Shown here: positions 1-5,489 of the stretch, piece after piece
Layout: each line of letters starts with the position of its first letter
How positions within the stretch are numbered: the stretch's first letter is position 1
Source of the DNA: Bacillota bacterium
GTDB lineage: Bacteria > Bacillota > Clostridia > Christensenellales > CAG-314
Reading direction: 5' to 3'
Assembly: GCA_023458375.1 (NCBI GenBank)
Contig: JAEWZT010000007.1
Span: forward strand, 69,229-133,228
Length of the DNA stretch: 64,000 nucleotides
Notes under the pieces: generated by a model
The model's input: the letters and a program-made list of their open reading frames with translations, nothing else
Databases searched by the model: none
Told to the model about the DNA's origin: nothing
Made by a program: the position numbers and the translations under genes

Positions 1-154
1 GCGTTCCTTTGTCCGCCGCCTTATTTAGAACGGTATCGGACACGGCGGAATAATCGGGGGAAAGTCCGTGCTTTTTAAGTAATTGAGTAACGGATATGAC
101 AGGCTTTCCGTCAACTGTGTATGAATGGTCTTGGGGGTTAAACTCAATTCTCAC
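1..154 (-). CDS. Phage PD-(D/E)XK-type exonuclease, N-terminal part (cut by window edge)
   Basis: Open reading frame of 51 codons running off the left edge. It starts at a GTG at 152-154, about 8 bases after an AGGGAGG ribosome-binding site, and overlaps the end of the upstream annealing-protein gene by 11 bases. The visible N-terminus (F-N-P-Q-D-H-S-Y-T-V-D-G-K, then ISVTQLLKKHGL, then a lysine/alanine-rich stretch ending KGT) resembles the start of phage PD-(D/E)XK nucleases of the lambda-exonuclease/Cas4-like type. The catalytic part lies outside the window. Position next to an ERF annealing protein fits a phage exonuclease-annealase recombination pair. The family call rests on the N-terminus only. 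Confidence 0.6.
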   Translation of the reverse strand, partial: MRIEFNPQDHSYTVDGKPVISVTQLLKKHGLSPDYSAVSDTVLNKAADKGT

Positions 155-848
155 TTCCCGCCTCCCTTGCTTCCTTTTCGGCTTTCATTTTCGCTAAGGC
201 TTCTGTTTTTTGCTTTATAGCCGCTTCCATAATTTCAGTTGTCAGGTCGTCAATAGAGATTTTGTTGTAAGCGGCGACTTTAACAGGGTCAATTTTTAGA
301 ATTCTAGCCCTTTCAAGGGTTTTGGGGTCAATTTGAGGGACTATTTCTTTCTTAGGTTCTTCCTTTTTTTCGGACTTGATAGACTTTGCACCCTTGCCTA
401 GCTCCTCGCTAGCATGTTGGTCGGGGTCTTCGCCTGTTTCAATCTTATAAGCCTTTAACAGGGCATATTTGTCCGAATAGGTCATCGCCTTGCCAGGTGC
501 CTTGTCTTGCGTGTCAACTCCGTCGCCGTAGGTGGTTATGTCAATAAATTCTTCGGGATTTTCTGTGTTGATAAAGCGATAGATTGTTTTGATACGCATA
601 AATAAGTTTGTTTTTTCCGTTTTTTTACCTTGATACTCTGCTGTCGTTATAAAAGCGTTACTATCAATAATTTCACGGCTTAGGGGGTAACTATATATCC
701 CCAACTCAACCTCAACGGGTTTTACGGCTTCTAATACATCAGCTTCGCCAACAGCCTTATATTGATTTTGCCCTACTCCTACGCTTAGGTTCTTTGCGAC
801 TTTGGTTATTTTGTCGGTCGCGGCCAGCATTTTTTGATAAATGTTCAA
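144..848 (-). CDS. ERF-family single-strand annealing protein
   Basis: A 234-residue protein beginning at a TTG (846-848) placed after AAGGAGG. Residues about 1-150 match the ERF superfamily of phage annealases: an N-terminal helix (IYQKMLAATDKI), a central region with the GQNQYKAV segment, a beta-rich middle, and the conserved TYGDGVDTQDKAPGKAMTYS / KYALLKAY stretch. The C-terminal third is charged and lysine/glutamate-rich, as is common for linkers that meet single-strand binding proteins. Known family role: annealing of complementary single strands during phage recombination and replication. It precedes and overlaps the exonuclease gene, so the two are probably translated together. Prophage early-region gene. 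Confidence 0.85.
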   Translation of the reverse strand: MNIYQKMLAATDKITKVAKNLSVGVGQNQYKAVGEADVLEAVKPVEVELGIYSYPLSREIIDSNAFITTAEYQGKKTEKTNLFMRIKTIYRFINTENPEEFIDITTYGDGVDTQDKAPGKAMTYSDKYALLKAYKIETGEDPDQHASEELGKGAKSIKSEKKEEPKKEIVPQIDPKTLERARILKIDPVKVAAYNKISIDDLTTEIMEAAIKQKTEALAKMKAEKEAREAGSEN

Positions 849-865
849 TTTATTTTCCTCCTTAT

Positions 866-1063
866 TTAATCAAAATCAGGTTCGCTTTCTCTCGCTTCGT
901 GCTTATATTCGTCTGTGTATTTGGAAAGGCAGTCCTCGCAGACTGTTTTATCGTTAAAATCGTAATAGTCTTCGCCGATATAAATAGGCTCGCCGCAGAT
1001 ATCGCAGGTTTTGTTTGACGGGGTTGCGCTTTCGGGTTCGTAGGTGTCGTAGGGGTTTAACAT
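866..1063 (-). CDS. Small zinc-ribbon phage protein
   Basis: 65 residues with two CxxC pairs (TCDICGEPI and VCEDCLSKY) about 20 residues apart, the pattern of a LIM-like or zinc-ribbon fold. The remainder is acidic. Its ATG (1061-1063) lies inside the end of the 47-residue gene upstream, so the two are translationally coupled; GGGAGG precedes the start. No family name can be given; small treble-clef proteins of this type are frequent in Firmicutes phage early regions. DNA or protein binding is inference only. Confidence 0.6.
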   Translation of the reverse strand: MLNPYDTYEPESATPSNKTCDICGEPIYIGEDYYDFNDKTVCEDCLSKYTDEYKHEARESEPDFD

Positions 1064-1200
1064 TTCTTTTTCCTCCCTAAAATCTCGTTTAAAATCCTTT
1101 CCCCCTCAGCCTCTTTGCGCTGTTTTTCTATTATGAGGTAGGTCAGCTTTACAATGTCTTCCCAGCCCAATCTCATTACCAGCTCCTCTTGCAGTTTCAT
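1057..1200 (-). CDS. 47-residue phage protein, unknown
   Basis: Short reading frame from ATG 1198-1200 to a TAA at 1057-1059, preceded by GGGAGG. The product begins MKLQEELVMRLGWEDIVK and is largely helical and charged (IIEKQRKEAEGERIL). It overlaps the 3' end of the XRE gene upstream by 95 bases in another frame, and its stop codon overlaps the start of the zinc-ribbon gene downstream. The good ribosome-binding site and the stop/start overlap support it being real. Because it sits in the tail of the XRE gene, the native C-terminus of that gene may be shorter than it appears. Function unknown. Confidence 0.55.
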   Translation of the reverse strand: MKLQEELVMRLGWEDIVKLTYLIIEKQRKEAEGERILNEILGRKKKC

Positions 1201-1603
1201 TTTTCTTTTCCTCCCAATTTGTAATCGCTTTGTATTGAGCGGTTAATCTTCCCAAACATACTTTCGCCCAATGGGTTTTGTCCCGATATCCGCACTTTTT
1301 CAATTTGTCCTCGTCAAGCAGCACTTCGCACCATTCGCGGGGAAGTCTTACCGAAAAGCGGTAGTTTTGCGGTTCAAGCGGCTCGGTGCTTTTGCCTACG
1401 CTTAAAAGGTCAATTTCTTTTTTAGCGTAAATATCTAGCGGCTTTACTCCCAGCAGGGCGCAGATAGTTTTCATATCCGCTACGGTTGGAAGGTTTTTCC
1501 CTCTTACTAGCCTGCTTGCATCGGCTTCGGTTACGCCTAACTTGGCGGCGAAATCTTTTTGCAGCAGCTTTTTATTTTCTAAAATCGCACGGTATCTCGG
1601 CAT
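1106..1603 (-). CDS. XRE-family helix-turn-helix protein
   Basis: 165 residues with an N-terminal helix-turn-helix of the Cro/CI (XRE) type at about 8-60 (QKDFAAKLGVTEADASRL, then VADMKTICALLGV). A second, unassigned part follows with the segment FSVRLPREWCEVLLDEDKLK. The final 30 residues are basic and overlap the 47-residue gene in another frame, so they may not be conserved. AGAGGAGG stands before the ATG and overlaps the end of the upstream gene. In a phage early region such proteins are usually transcription regulators; the target is unknown. Confidence 0.7.
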   Translation of the reverse strand: MPRYRAILENKKLLQKDFAAKLGVTEADASRLVRGKNLPTVADMKTICALLGVKPLDIYAKKEIDLLSVGKSTEPLEPQNYRFSVRLPREWCEVLLDEDKLKKCGYRDKTHWAKVCLGRLTAQYKAITNWEEKKNETARGAGNEIGLGRHCKADLPHNRKTAQRG

Positions 1604-1604
1604 T

Positions 1605-1784
1605 TTATTTTTCCTCCTCTATTACTGGCACAAAAGTTATGTAGTCCCACGTTTTCAACGGTGCCAGTTTCCTTTTCTTCCTTTCGGCGTTTACAATGTC
1701 TATGGCTAAATCGTTAGACATTTTGCCGATTAGGACGGTTACAGTTAATAGTTCGGCTAAGCCGTAGAGAATGTGGTATTTCAT
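1605..1784 (-). CDS. 59-residue phage protein, unknown
   Basis: The start chosen is the ATG at 1782-1784, preceded by AAGGAAGAG and overlapping the upstream stop codon in an ATGA arrangement; the longer 73-residue frame begins inside the upstream gene and lacks a better site. The protein has a hydrophobic N-terminal half (YHILYGLAELLTVTVLIG) that could be one membrane helix, then a basic stretch (NAERKKRKLAPLK). No family recognised. Confidence 0.5.
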   Translation of the reverse strand: MKYHILYGLAELLTVTVLIGKMSNDLAIDIVNAERKKRKLAPLKTWDYITFVPVIEEEK

Positions 1785-2491
1785 ATGCTCTTCCTTTTTG
1801 CTAGCATCTTTCCGTAAAGCCCGCACTCTTCCAGCGGCACTTCTCTTAAAACCGTCAATTTGCTTGTCCGAACCTTACCGTTGCTATTTTTGGGCAAAAC
1901 AATGTCCTCTACTTTGGTTTTGACTTCCAAAATTGCGAGGTCTTCCCAGCCGCGCCCGAAGTCTAATGCCCAATTCAAATGGCATATGTGCAGTCCTTCG
2001 CCGCAATCTCGGTCGGTATTCGTTTCAATCGCGTTTGAAATGGTTTTGCCTAATTCATAAAAAAAATTGTTATTGTGGCTGGAAAAATATTTATCTCCGT
2101 CTTTATGAACCGCCTTGTAAAATGTGGCAGTCGTTTTGGTGTGTTTTATGCCGTAAAAGTCCATAAAGTCAAAAATACCTTTGGGCAAATAAACGATACG
2201 GGCGTTGCCCGATATTTTGATTTTTGAACCTTGGAGATAGTCCACTACCTGCACATTAGAAGAAGCCACTACCGAGGAGTTTTCCCTAGCCACTACCGAG
2301 GAGTTTTCCCTAGCCTCTACCGAGGAGTTTCCCCAAGCCACTACGCGATAGTAATATCTTTTGTCCACTACGGCGCGGGTATAAATTGTGCCGAATTCAA
2401 TGTATATCCTGCCTTTGAAATCGGTTGGGATATCATTTAATTCCTCTTGGCTTTTTACGGTTATTTCGGTTAGTTTTAAATAGTCTTTCAT
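1781..2491 (-). CDS. Phage protein with octapeptide repeats and DUF7666-like C-terminus
   Basis: 236 residues. The first 50 residues carry a short strand-rich part; residues about 51-80 hold three near-identical octapeptides of the form NSSVVARE, encoded by 24-base tandem repeats, which would add coils to a beta-solenoid (the residues before and after, VVAWG and VVASSNVQV, continue the pattern). From about residue 120 a second domain has the pattern FYKAVHKDG ... FFYELGKTI ... DCGEGLHICHLNWAL ... VRTSKLTVLREV, typical of an uncharacterised phage domain family (DUF7666-like). Function unknown. ATG with AAAGGGAG upstream; coupled to the 59-residue gene downstream. Confidence 0.6.
   Translation of the reverse strand: MKDYLKLTEITVKSQEELNDIPTDFKGRIYIEFGTIYTRAVVDKRYYYRVVAWGNSSVEARENSSVVARENSSVVASSNVQVVDYLQGSKIKISGNARIVYLPKGIFDFMDFYGIKHTKTTATFYKAVHKDGDKYFSSHNNNFFYELGKTISNAIETNTDRDCGEGLHICHLNWALDFGRGWEDLAILEVKTKVEDIVLPKNSNGKVRTSKLTVLREVPLEECGLYGKMLAKRKSI
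2265..2336 (-). repeat. Three 24-bp tandem repeats inside the solenoid gene
   Basis: On the plus strand the unit is gccactaccgaggagtttt followed by cccta. Copies lie at 2265-2288, 2289-2312 and 2313-2336, followed by eight bases of a fourth. The first two are identical; the third has a few changes. The period keeps the reading frame, so slippage would add or remove whole octapeptides. Confidence 0.9.
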
Positions 2492-2546
2492 TTATTTATC
2501 TCCCTTTCCTTTTTTGACGGATAGCTTGTCCCATTTTTAAAGTTTT

Positions 2547-2807
2547 TTATAACGCCTCTAATTCCTTGCGGATTTTATGTAATTCGGCTTCAAGCTCTAT
2601 GCGCCTCTCCGCGACGTATTCCTTGTGCTTTCCCAAATTGCGCGGGTTGATGAAGTTGATATTCAATGCAATCTCCGCGTTGGAAAAGAACTCTTCGTTG
2701 TTAGAACGGTCAACCTTGAAAGGCTGCGCCATAAATTGCTCGTTGGTCATAACCCGCCCGTCTGCTAAAACGTGGGTTATATTGCAATCTTCACTTCTTT
2801 TTTTCAT
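2547..2807 (-). CDS. 86-residue phage protein, unknown
   Basis: Starts at an ATG preceded by GAGGTGAAGAA. The N-terminal half contains HVLADGRVMTNEQFMAQPF; the C-terminal half (about 55-86) is a predicted amphipathic helix or coiled coil rich in Glu, Lys and Leu (RRIELEAELHKIRKELEAL). No family recognised. It is the first gene of the leftward early run and is divergent from the 46-residue plus-strand gene, so its promoter lies in 2808-2947. Confidence 0.5.
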   Translation of the reverse strand: MKKRSEDCNITHVLADGRVMTNEQFMAQPFKVDRSNNEEFFSNAEIALNINFINPRNLGKHKEYVAERRIELEAELHKIRKELEAL

Positions 2808-2868
2808 TTCTTCACCTCGCGATATGATATGTTTTTGGGTTTTTTTGGGTTCGTTCTTGTTAAATGTG

Positions 2869-2918
2869 CTACATATTGCGCTTTTTTAGTTGACAACTAC
2901 TACATATTGCGGTATATA
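2869..2918 (+). promoter_or_regulatory. Promoter with two direct operator-like repeats
   Basis: TTGACA at 2890-2895, a 17-base spacer and TATATA at 2913-2918 form a near-consensus SigA promoter reading right, 29 bases before the ATG at 2948. The 12-base word ctacatattgcg occurs at 2869-2880 and again at 2900-2911, inside the spacer, 31 bases apart (three helical turns on the same face). This looks like a pair of regulator sites controlling the 2948 gene and possibly the leftward run. Confidence 0.7.
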
Positions 2919-2947
2919 GTGATTATCATTACAAAGGAGGTAACGCT

Positions 2948-3088
2948 ATGAATAAGAAACAAACCTCAAAAACGGTTGCGACCACTGCCAGTAAGATTCT
3001 TCAAGACAACCGTTATAGTCCAGCAGCTAAGTCAACAGCGGGTAGCGCTCTATCGCAAACCCGCACATCACGCAAGAAAAAGGGCTAA
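2948..3088 (+). CDS. 46-residue basic conserved phage-type protein
   Basis: Follows AAAGGAGG by six bases. The sequence is basic and Ser/Thr/Ala-rich: KQTSKTVATTASKIL, then DNRYSPAAKSTAGSALSQ and a KKKG end. Small proteins with the same layout (TSxxVAxxASKxL, then a K-S-x-A-G-S-A-L-S-Q tail) recur in phages and bacteria as proteins of unknown function; this is from memory and not checked. Strong promoter and ribosome-binding site suggest high expression. Its end overlaps the convergent HTH gene by four bases. Confidence 0.65.
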   Translation: MNKKQTSKTVATTASKILQDNRYSPAAKSTAGSALSQTRTSRKKKG

Positions 3089-3297
3089 TCTTTCTTGCTA
3101 TTGTCCTTCTCAAAGAGCCAAAGTAGATTTACATCCGCAAAATGCCTTACATAAAGCGTTATTCCTTCGTCAAGCGTGAACTTTCTATCGCCCCATAGTT
3201 TTTGGCGAAAAGCTTTAACCGTTATTCCAAGGGTTTTGGCAAGGTCGGCGGCTGTAAGTCTATTTTGCTTCATAGCGTATTTAAGGTTTTTATACAT
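3085..3297 (-). CDS. Small helix-turn-helix protein (Cro-like)
   Basis: 70 residues with a recognisable helix-turn-helix: RLTAADLAKTLGITVKAFRQ, followed by a tail with LYVRHFADVNLLWLFEKD. The length and layout resemble phage Cro/antirepressor-type DNA-binding proteins. It lies 11 bases after the 63-residue XRE gene and is probably co-transcribed with it from the leftward promoter near 3.5 kb. The target sites are not known; the ctacatattgcg pair at 2869-2911 is one candidate. Confidence 0.65.
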   Translation of the reverse strand: MYKNLKYAMKQNRLTAADLAKTLGITVKAFRQKLWGDRKFTLDEGITLYVRHFADVNLLWLFEKDNSKKD

Positions 3298-3308
3298 AGC
3301 GCTTTTAC

Positions 3309-3500
3309 CTACTTTTTGAAACAGTTGACGATTTCCTCAACGGAAACGCCGAGGGCGGAAGCAATTAAGGGAATGTCTGTAAGAGTTGGCTTAGACTTAC
3401 CCGCTTCCCACATAGATACGGTAGTATTCCTCTTGCCTATTGAGGTCGCAAAATCCTGCTGCTTTATTCCTTTTGATTTTCGTAATTCTTTAAGTGTCAT
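3309..3500 (-). CDS. XRE-family regulator (63 residues)
   Basis: A single helix-turn-helix domain: MTLKELRKSKGIKQQDFATS, then TVSMWEAGKSKPTLTDIPLI and ALGVSVEEIV. The ATG at 3498-3500 is chosen over an upstream in-frame TTG because TTGGAGAAAAAT places GGAG at the right distance. It is divergent from the 225-residue gene at 3576 and shares with it a control region holding a 15-base palindrome. Likely Cro- or CI-like switch protein of the element. Confidence 0.75.
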   Translation of the reverse strand: MTLKELRKSKGIKQQDFATSIGKRNTTVSMWEAGKSKPTLTDIPLIASALGVSVEEIVNCFKK

Positions 3501-3507
3501 ATTTTTC

Positions 3508-3545
3508 TCCAATAATATTGAATTATTTTTATTTCGTGGTATAAT
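3508..3545 (+). promoter_or_regulatory. Operator palindrome and promoter for the 225-residue gene
   Basis: TTGAAT (3518-3523), a 16-base spacer and TATAAT (3540-3545) form a rightward promoter. The -35 box lies inside 3508-3522, which matches the palindrome TTCAATAATATTGAA with one mismatch. The same palindrome occurs perfectly at 4528-4542 before the repressor gene. A regulator bound here would block this promoter. Confidence 0.7.
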
Positions 3546-3575
3546 ATGCCTATCATAATTAAGGAGAATTTCAAG

Positions 3576-4253
3576 ATGGGCATAGGTGATAAAGTTACTA
3601 ATGCAGTCAAAAAACGCAACCTTTTTCTAAATCCTACTGAGGAAGCTTTTATCCGTTTACCTCTCATTTCTTTAGTGCTTGTGACGGGAGTTGTTACTAA
3701 ATTAAGTGCTTTAAATCTCAGAGACTCCAACGTCCTCATAATCCGAAGGCTAGGCTATACCATAAAGAAAGGAGACAAGTTCATAGACGAACACGATACA
3801 ACTTATTTTGTTGAAGAAATTGACCCTCACTTTATTTATGAATTTGGCGGCGAAGCTAAACTTAGCTTAGAAGTATTTAAGGTTACATATAGGCGACAAC
3901 CTTTAGAGTTGCCCAAAAACACAATGCAGCAAATTGCAACCATAAATAACACTATTACTATTACTGCCTCAGGCGATGTTAGCAATGTAACCGCTAATGC
4001 TAATGCTTCACAAGGCTTAACATCCTCGGAAATTTTAAGCATTTTAGAGAATGTTGTTGAAACAAGTTACGACATTGAAAATCTGCGCAAAATGATTGAA
4101 GAAATCAAGCAATTAAAAGCAAAGCGCGCAGAGATTAAACTCAGTAAGTTGTCTCACTTCCTCAAAAAGGCAGGAACTGTATGTTTTGAACTTGTTAAAG
4201 CTTTTGTAACTACATATGCCGCAGAGTTAGTCGTCAAGGTTATCAGCGGATAA
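3576..4253 (+). CDS. 225-residue protein of unknown function in the prophage switch region
   Basis: Start is the ATG at 3576 after AAGGAG; ten extra codons upstream have no ribosome-binding site. Residues about 20-45 are hydrophobic (FIRLPLISLVLVTGVVTKL); 55-115 look strand-rich; about 120-150 form a short strand/turn stretch (TINNTITITASGDVSNVTA); then comes a charged helical region (IEEIKQLKAKRAEIK) and a hydrophobic end that could insert in a membrane. No family recognised. Being expressed from an operator-controlled promoter beside the repressor genes it could be a lysogeny-expressed accessory protein such as superinfection exclusion or defence; that is inference. Confidence 0.6.
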   Translation: MGIGDKVTNAVKKRNLFLNPTEEAFIRLPLISLVLVTGVVTKLSALNLRDSNVLIIRRLGYTIKKGDKFIDEHDTTYFVEEIDPHFIYEFGGEAKLSLEVFKVTYRRQPLELPKNTMQQIATINNTITITASGDVSNVTANANASQGLTSSEILSILENVVETSYDIENLRKMIEEIKQLKAKRAEIKLSKLSHFLKKAGTVCFELVKAFVTTYAAELVVKVISG

Positions 4254-4398
4254 GTTTTGTTACCACCTTATAGATTTTGGCTATTGTTTTTGGTTGTAAG
4301 GAATAGTCAATTTTTATTGTTGTGGTTTCGTTACGCTCTTTGTAAACGGCTTCAACTACTCCCTTTTCGTTTTTCATTTGTTTTAATTGCTTTGACAT
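4243..4398 (-). CDS. 51-residue protein, unknown
   Basis: The ATG at 4396-4398 follows CGGAGGAGGAAG; a 77-residue version starting further up lacks such a site. The product is basic (MSKQLKQMKNEKGVVEAVYK) with a strand-like TTTIKIDYSL stretch. It is divergent from the repressor gene and convergent with the 225-residue gene, overlapping its end by 11 bases. No family recognised. Confidence 0.5.
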   Translation of the reverse strand: MSKQLKQMKNEKGVVEAVYKERNETTTIKIDYSLQPKTIAKIYKVVTKLIR

Positions 4399-4494
4399 TT
4401 TTTCTTCCTCCTCCGTTTCTATTTCAAGCCACTTGAAATATGGAACAAGTATATTTGATAATAATTGGAATGTCAAGCCCTTTTTACAAAATAA

Positions 4495-4542
4495 TTGAAA
4501 TATATTTTTGAAATATGTTATACTGCTTTCAATATTATTGAA
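4495..4542 (+). promoter_or_regulatory. Repressor promoter with perfect palindromic operator
   Basis: TTGAAA at 4495-4500, an 18-base spacer and TATACT at 4519-4524. Just downstream, 4528-4542 is TTCAATATTATTGAA, a perfect inverted repeat with one central base, covering the expected start of transcription. Further ATTGAA/TTGGAA-like half sites occur at 4460-4500. The arrangement suggests autoregulation by the XRE protein at 4557 and cross-regulation with the 3508 site. Confidence 0.75.
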
Positions 4543-4556
4543 TTAAGAAGGTTGTT

Positions 4557-4883
4557 ATGAAAAATAGACTAAAAGAACTGCGAACAAAGGCGGGACTGCT
4601 TCAAAAAGATGTAGCATCATTATTTAGCATAGCGATTAGCACATATAGCTATTGGGAAAAAGGGACATATGATATTGACTTAGAAAGTCTCAATCGTCTA
4701 GCTAAATATTACGGAGTAACTATCGATTATATTTTGTGTCGGGATGAAGCGCCTTCCCTCACTGTCCCCGAAGAATACAAAGACCTTCCCGTAGCTTTTT
4801 ATGAGGGGGCAAAAGACCTTAAACAAGAAGACATTGACGATGTAATAGAGTATATGGAGTTTTTGAAATCAAAGAAGAAATAA
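4557..4883 (+). CDS. XRE-family repressor (CI/ImmR-like)
   Basis: 108 residues. Helix-turn-helix at about 4-65: LKELRTKAGLLQKDVASLFS, then STYSYWEKGTYDIDLESLNR and YYGVTIDYIL, the classical layout of phage lambda-type repressors in Firmicutes. The C-terminal 40 residues are acidic with no peptidase domain, so this is not a LexA-like self-cleaving repressor. It is followed, after a hairpin, by an ImmA/IrrE-like gene, the usual pairing in which the metalloprotease-like protein relieves repression. It is probably the lysogeny repressor acting on the TTCAATA palindromes. Confidence 0.8.
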   Translation: MKNRLKELRTKAGLLQKDVASLFSIAISTYSYWEKGTYDIDLESLNRLAKYYGVTIDYILCRDEAPSLTVPEEYKDLPVAFYEGAKDLKQEDIDDVIEYMEFLKSKKK

Positions 4884-4947
4884 AGGCGCATTAGAAAATA
4901 AATAATTGCACTATCAAGTTTGAGAAGCAAAGGAAATGGATGAGAAA

Positions 4948-4976
4948 GTGGTTAGTGCAGTTTTTGCACTAACCAC
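4948..4976. other. Perfect 12-bp inverted repeat
   Basis: GTGGTTAGTGCA at 4948-4959 and TGCACTAACCAC at 4965-4976 flank a GTTTT loop. It lies between the repressor and the ImmA/IrrE-like gene. There is no T-run right after it on either strand, so it is a poor intrinsic terminator; it may be a regulatory hairpin or a protein-binding site. Confidence 0.7.
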
Positions 4977-5060
4977 TAAGCACGGAGCCATAAAAAAACT
5001 TTACTGAAAATCTATTTGCTGACACACAGTTGTCAACATTAGTATGATAAAATAACCTCT

Positions 5061-5489
5061 GTGGATGCCATACTTGCAAAACTATATTTGATAGCCGCAG
5101 AGAAGAGCATAAGAATTGATTTTCGCTCTTTGCACAATAAGCTGGGTTTCGCTTTGTGCTATAACGGCGGTTATGCGATTGCAATTGATTACGAACGGAC
5201 AAAAAGCGAAAAAGAAGAAAAACAGGTAGTCGCGGAAGAAATAGCGCATTGCATAACTAACACACTGTATCCTGTTTCGGCGCTTAATGTGTTTGATAGC
5301 AAAGAAATAGTAAGAGCGGAAAAGAAAGCGCAAGACTACGCTTCAACTCTCTTAGTTGCCCTTGAAACTCTTACGCCCTTATTAAACTTGCCTTATTACG
5401 AGATAGCGGAAGAACTGAATGTTGAAGAAAAAATGGTTATAAAAGCCATAGAATATTATGTAAAAAAAGGAATGTTGAATGAATACTAA
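5061..5489 (+). CDS. ImmA/IrrE-like metallopeptidase-family protein
   Basis: 142 residues of the phage ImmA/IrrE (DUF955) type. The core is at about 55-70: QVVAEEIAHCI, where the usual HExxH zinc motif reads EEIAH, a variant with Glu in place of the first His that is common in phage members. The N-terminus (GFALCYNGGYAIAIDYER) forms the strand before the active-site helix. The C-terminal third is an HTH-like segment (EIAEELNVEEKMVIKAIEYY). Start codon is GTG without an obvious ribosome-binding site. Known role of active relatives: cleaving the phage or ICE repressor after a signal; whether this variant is active is uncertain. Confidence 0.75.
   Translation: MDAILAKLYLIAAEKSIRIDFRSLHNKLGFALCYNGGYAIAIDYERTKSEKEEKQVVAEEIAHCITNTLYPVSALNVFDSKEIVRAEKKAQDYASTLLVALETLTPLLNLPYYEIAEELNVEEKMVIKAIEYYVKKGMLNEY

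Noticed and set aside
2265..2336. CRISPR-like array
   Set aside because: The 24-base units are directly adjacent with no spacers and lie in a coding frame.
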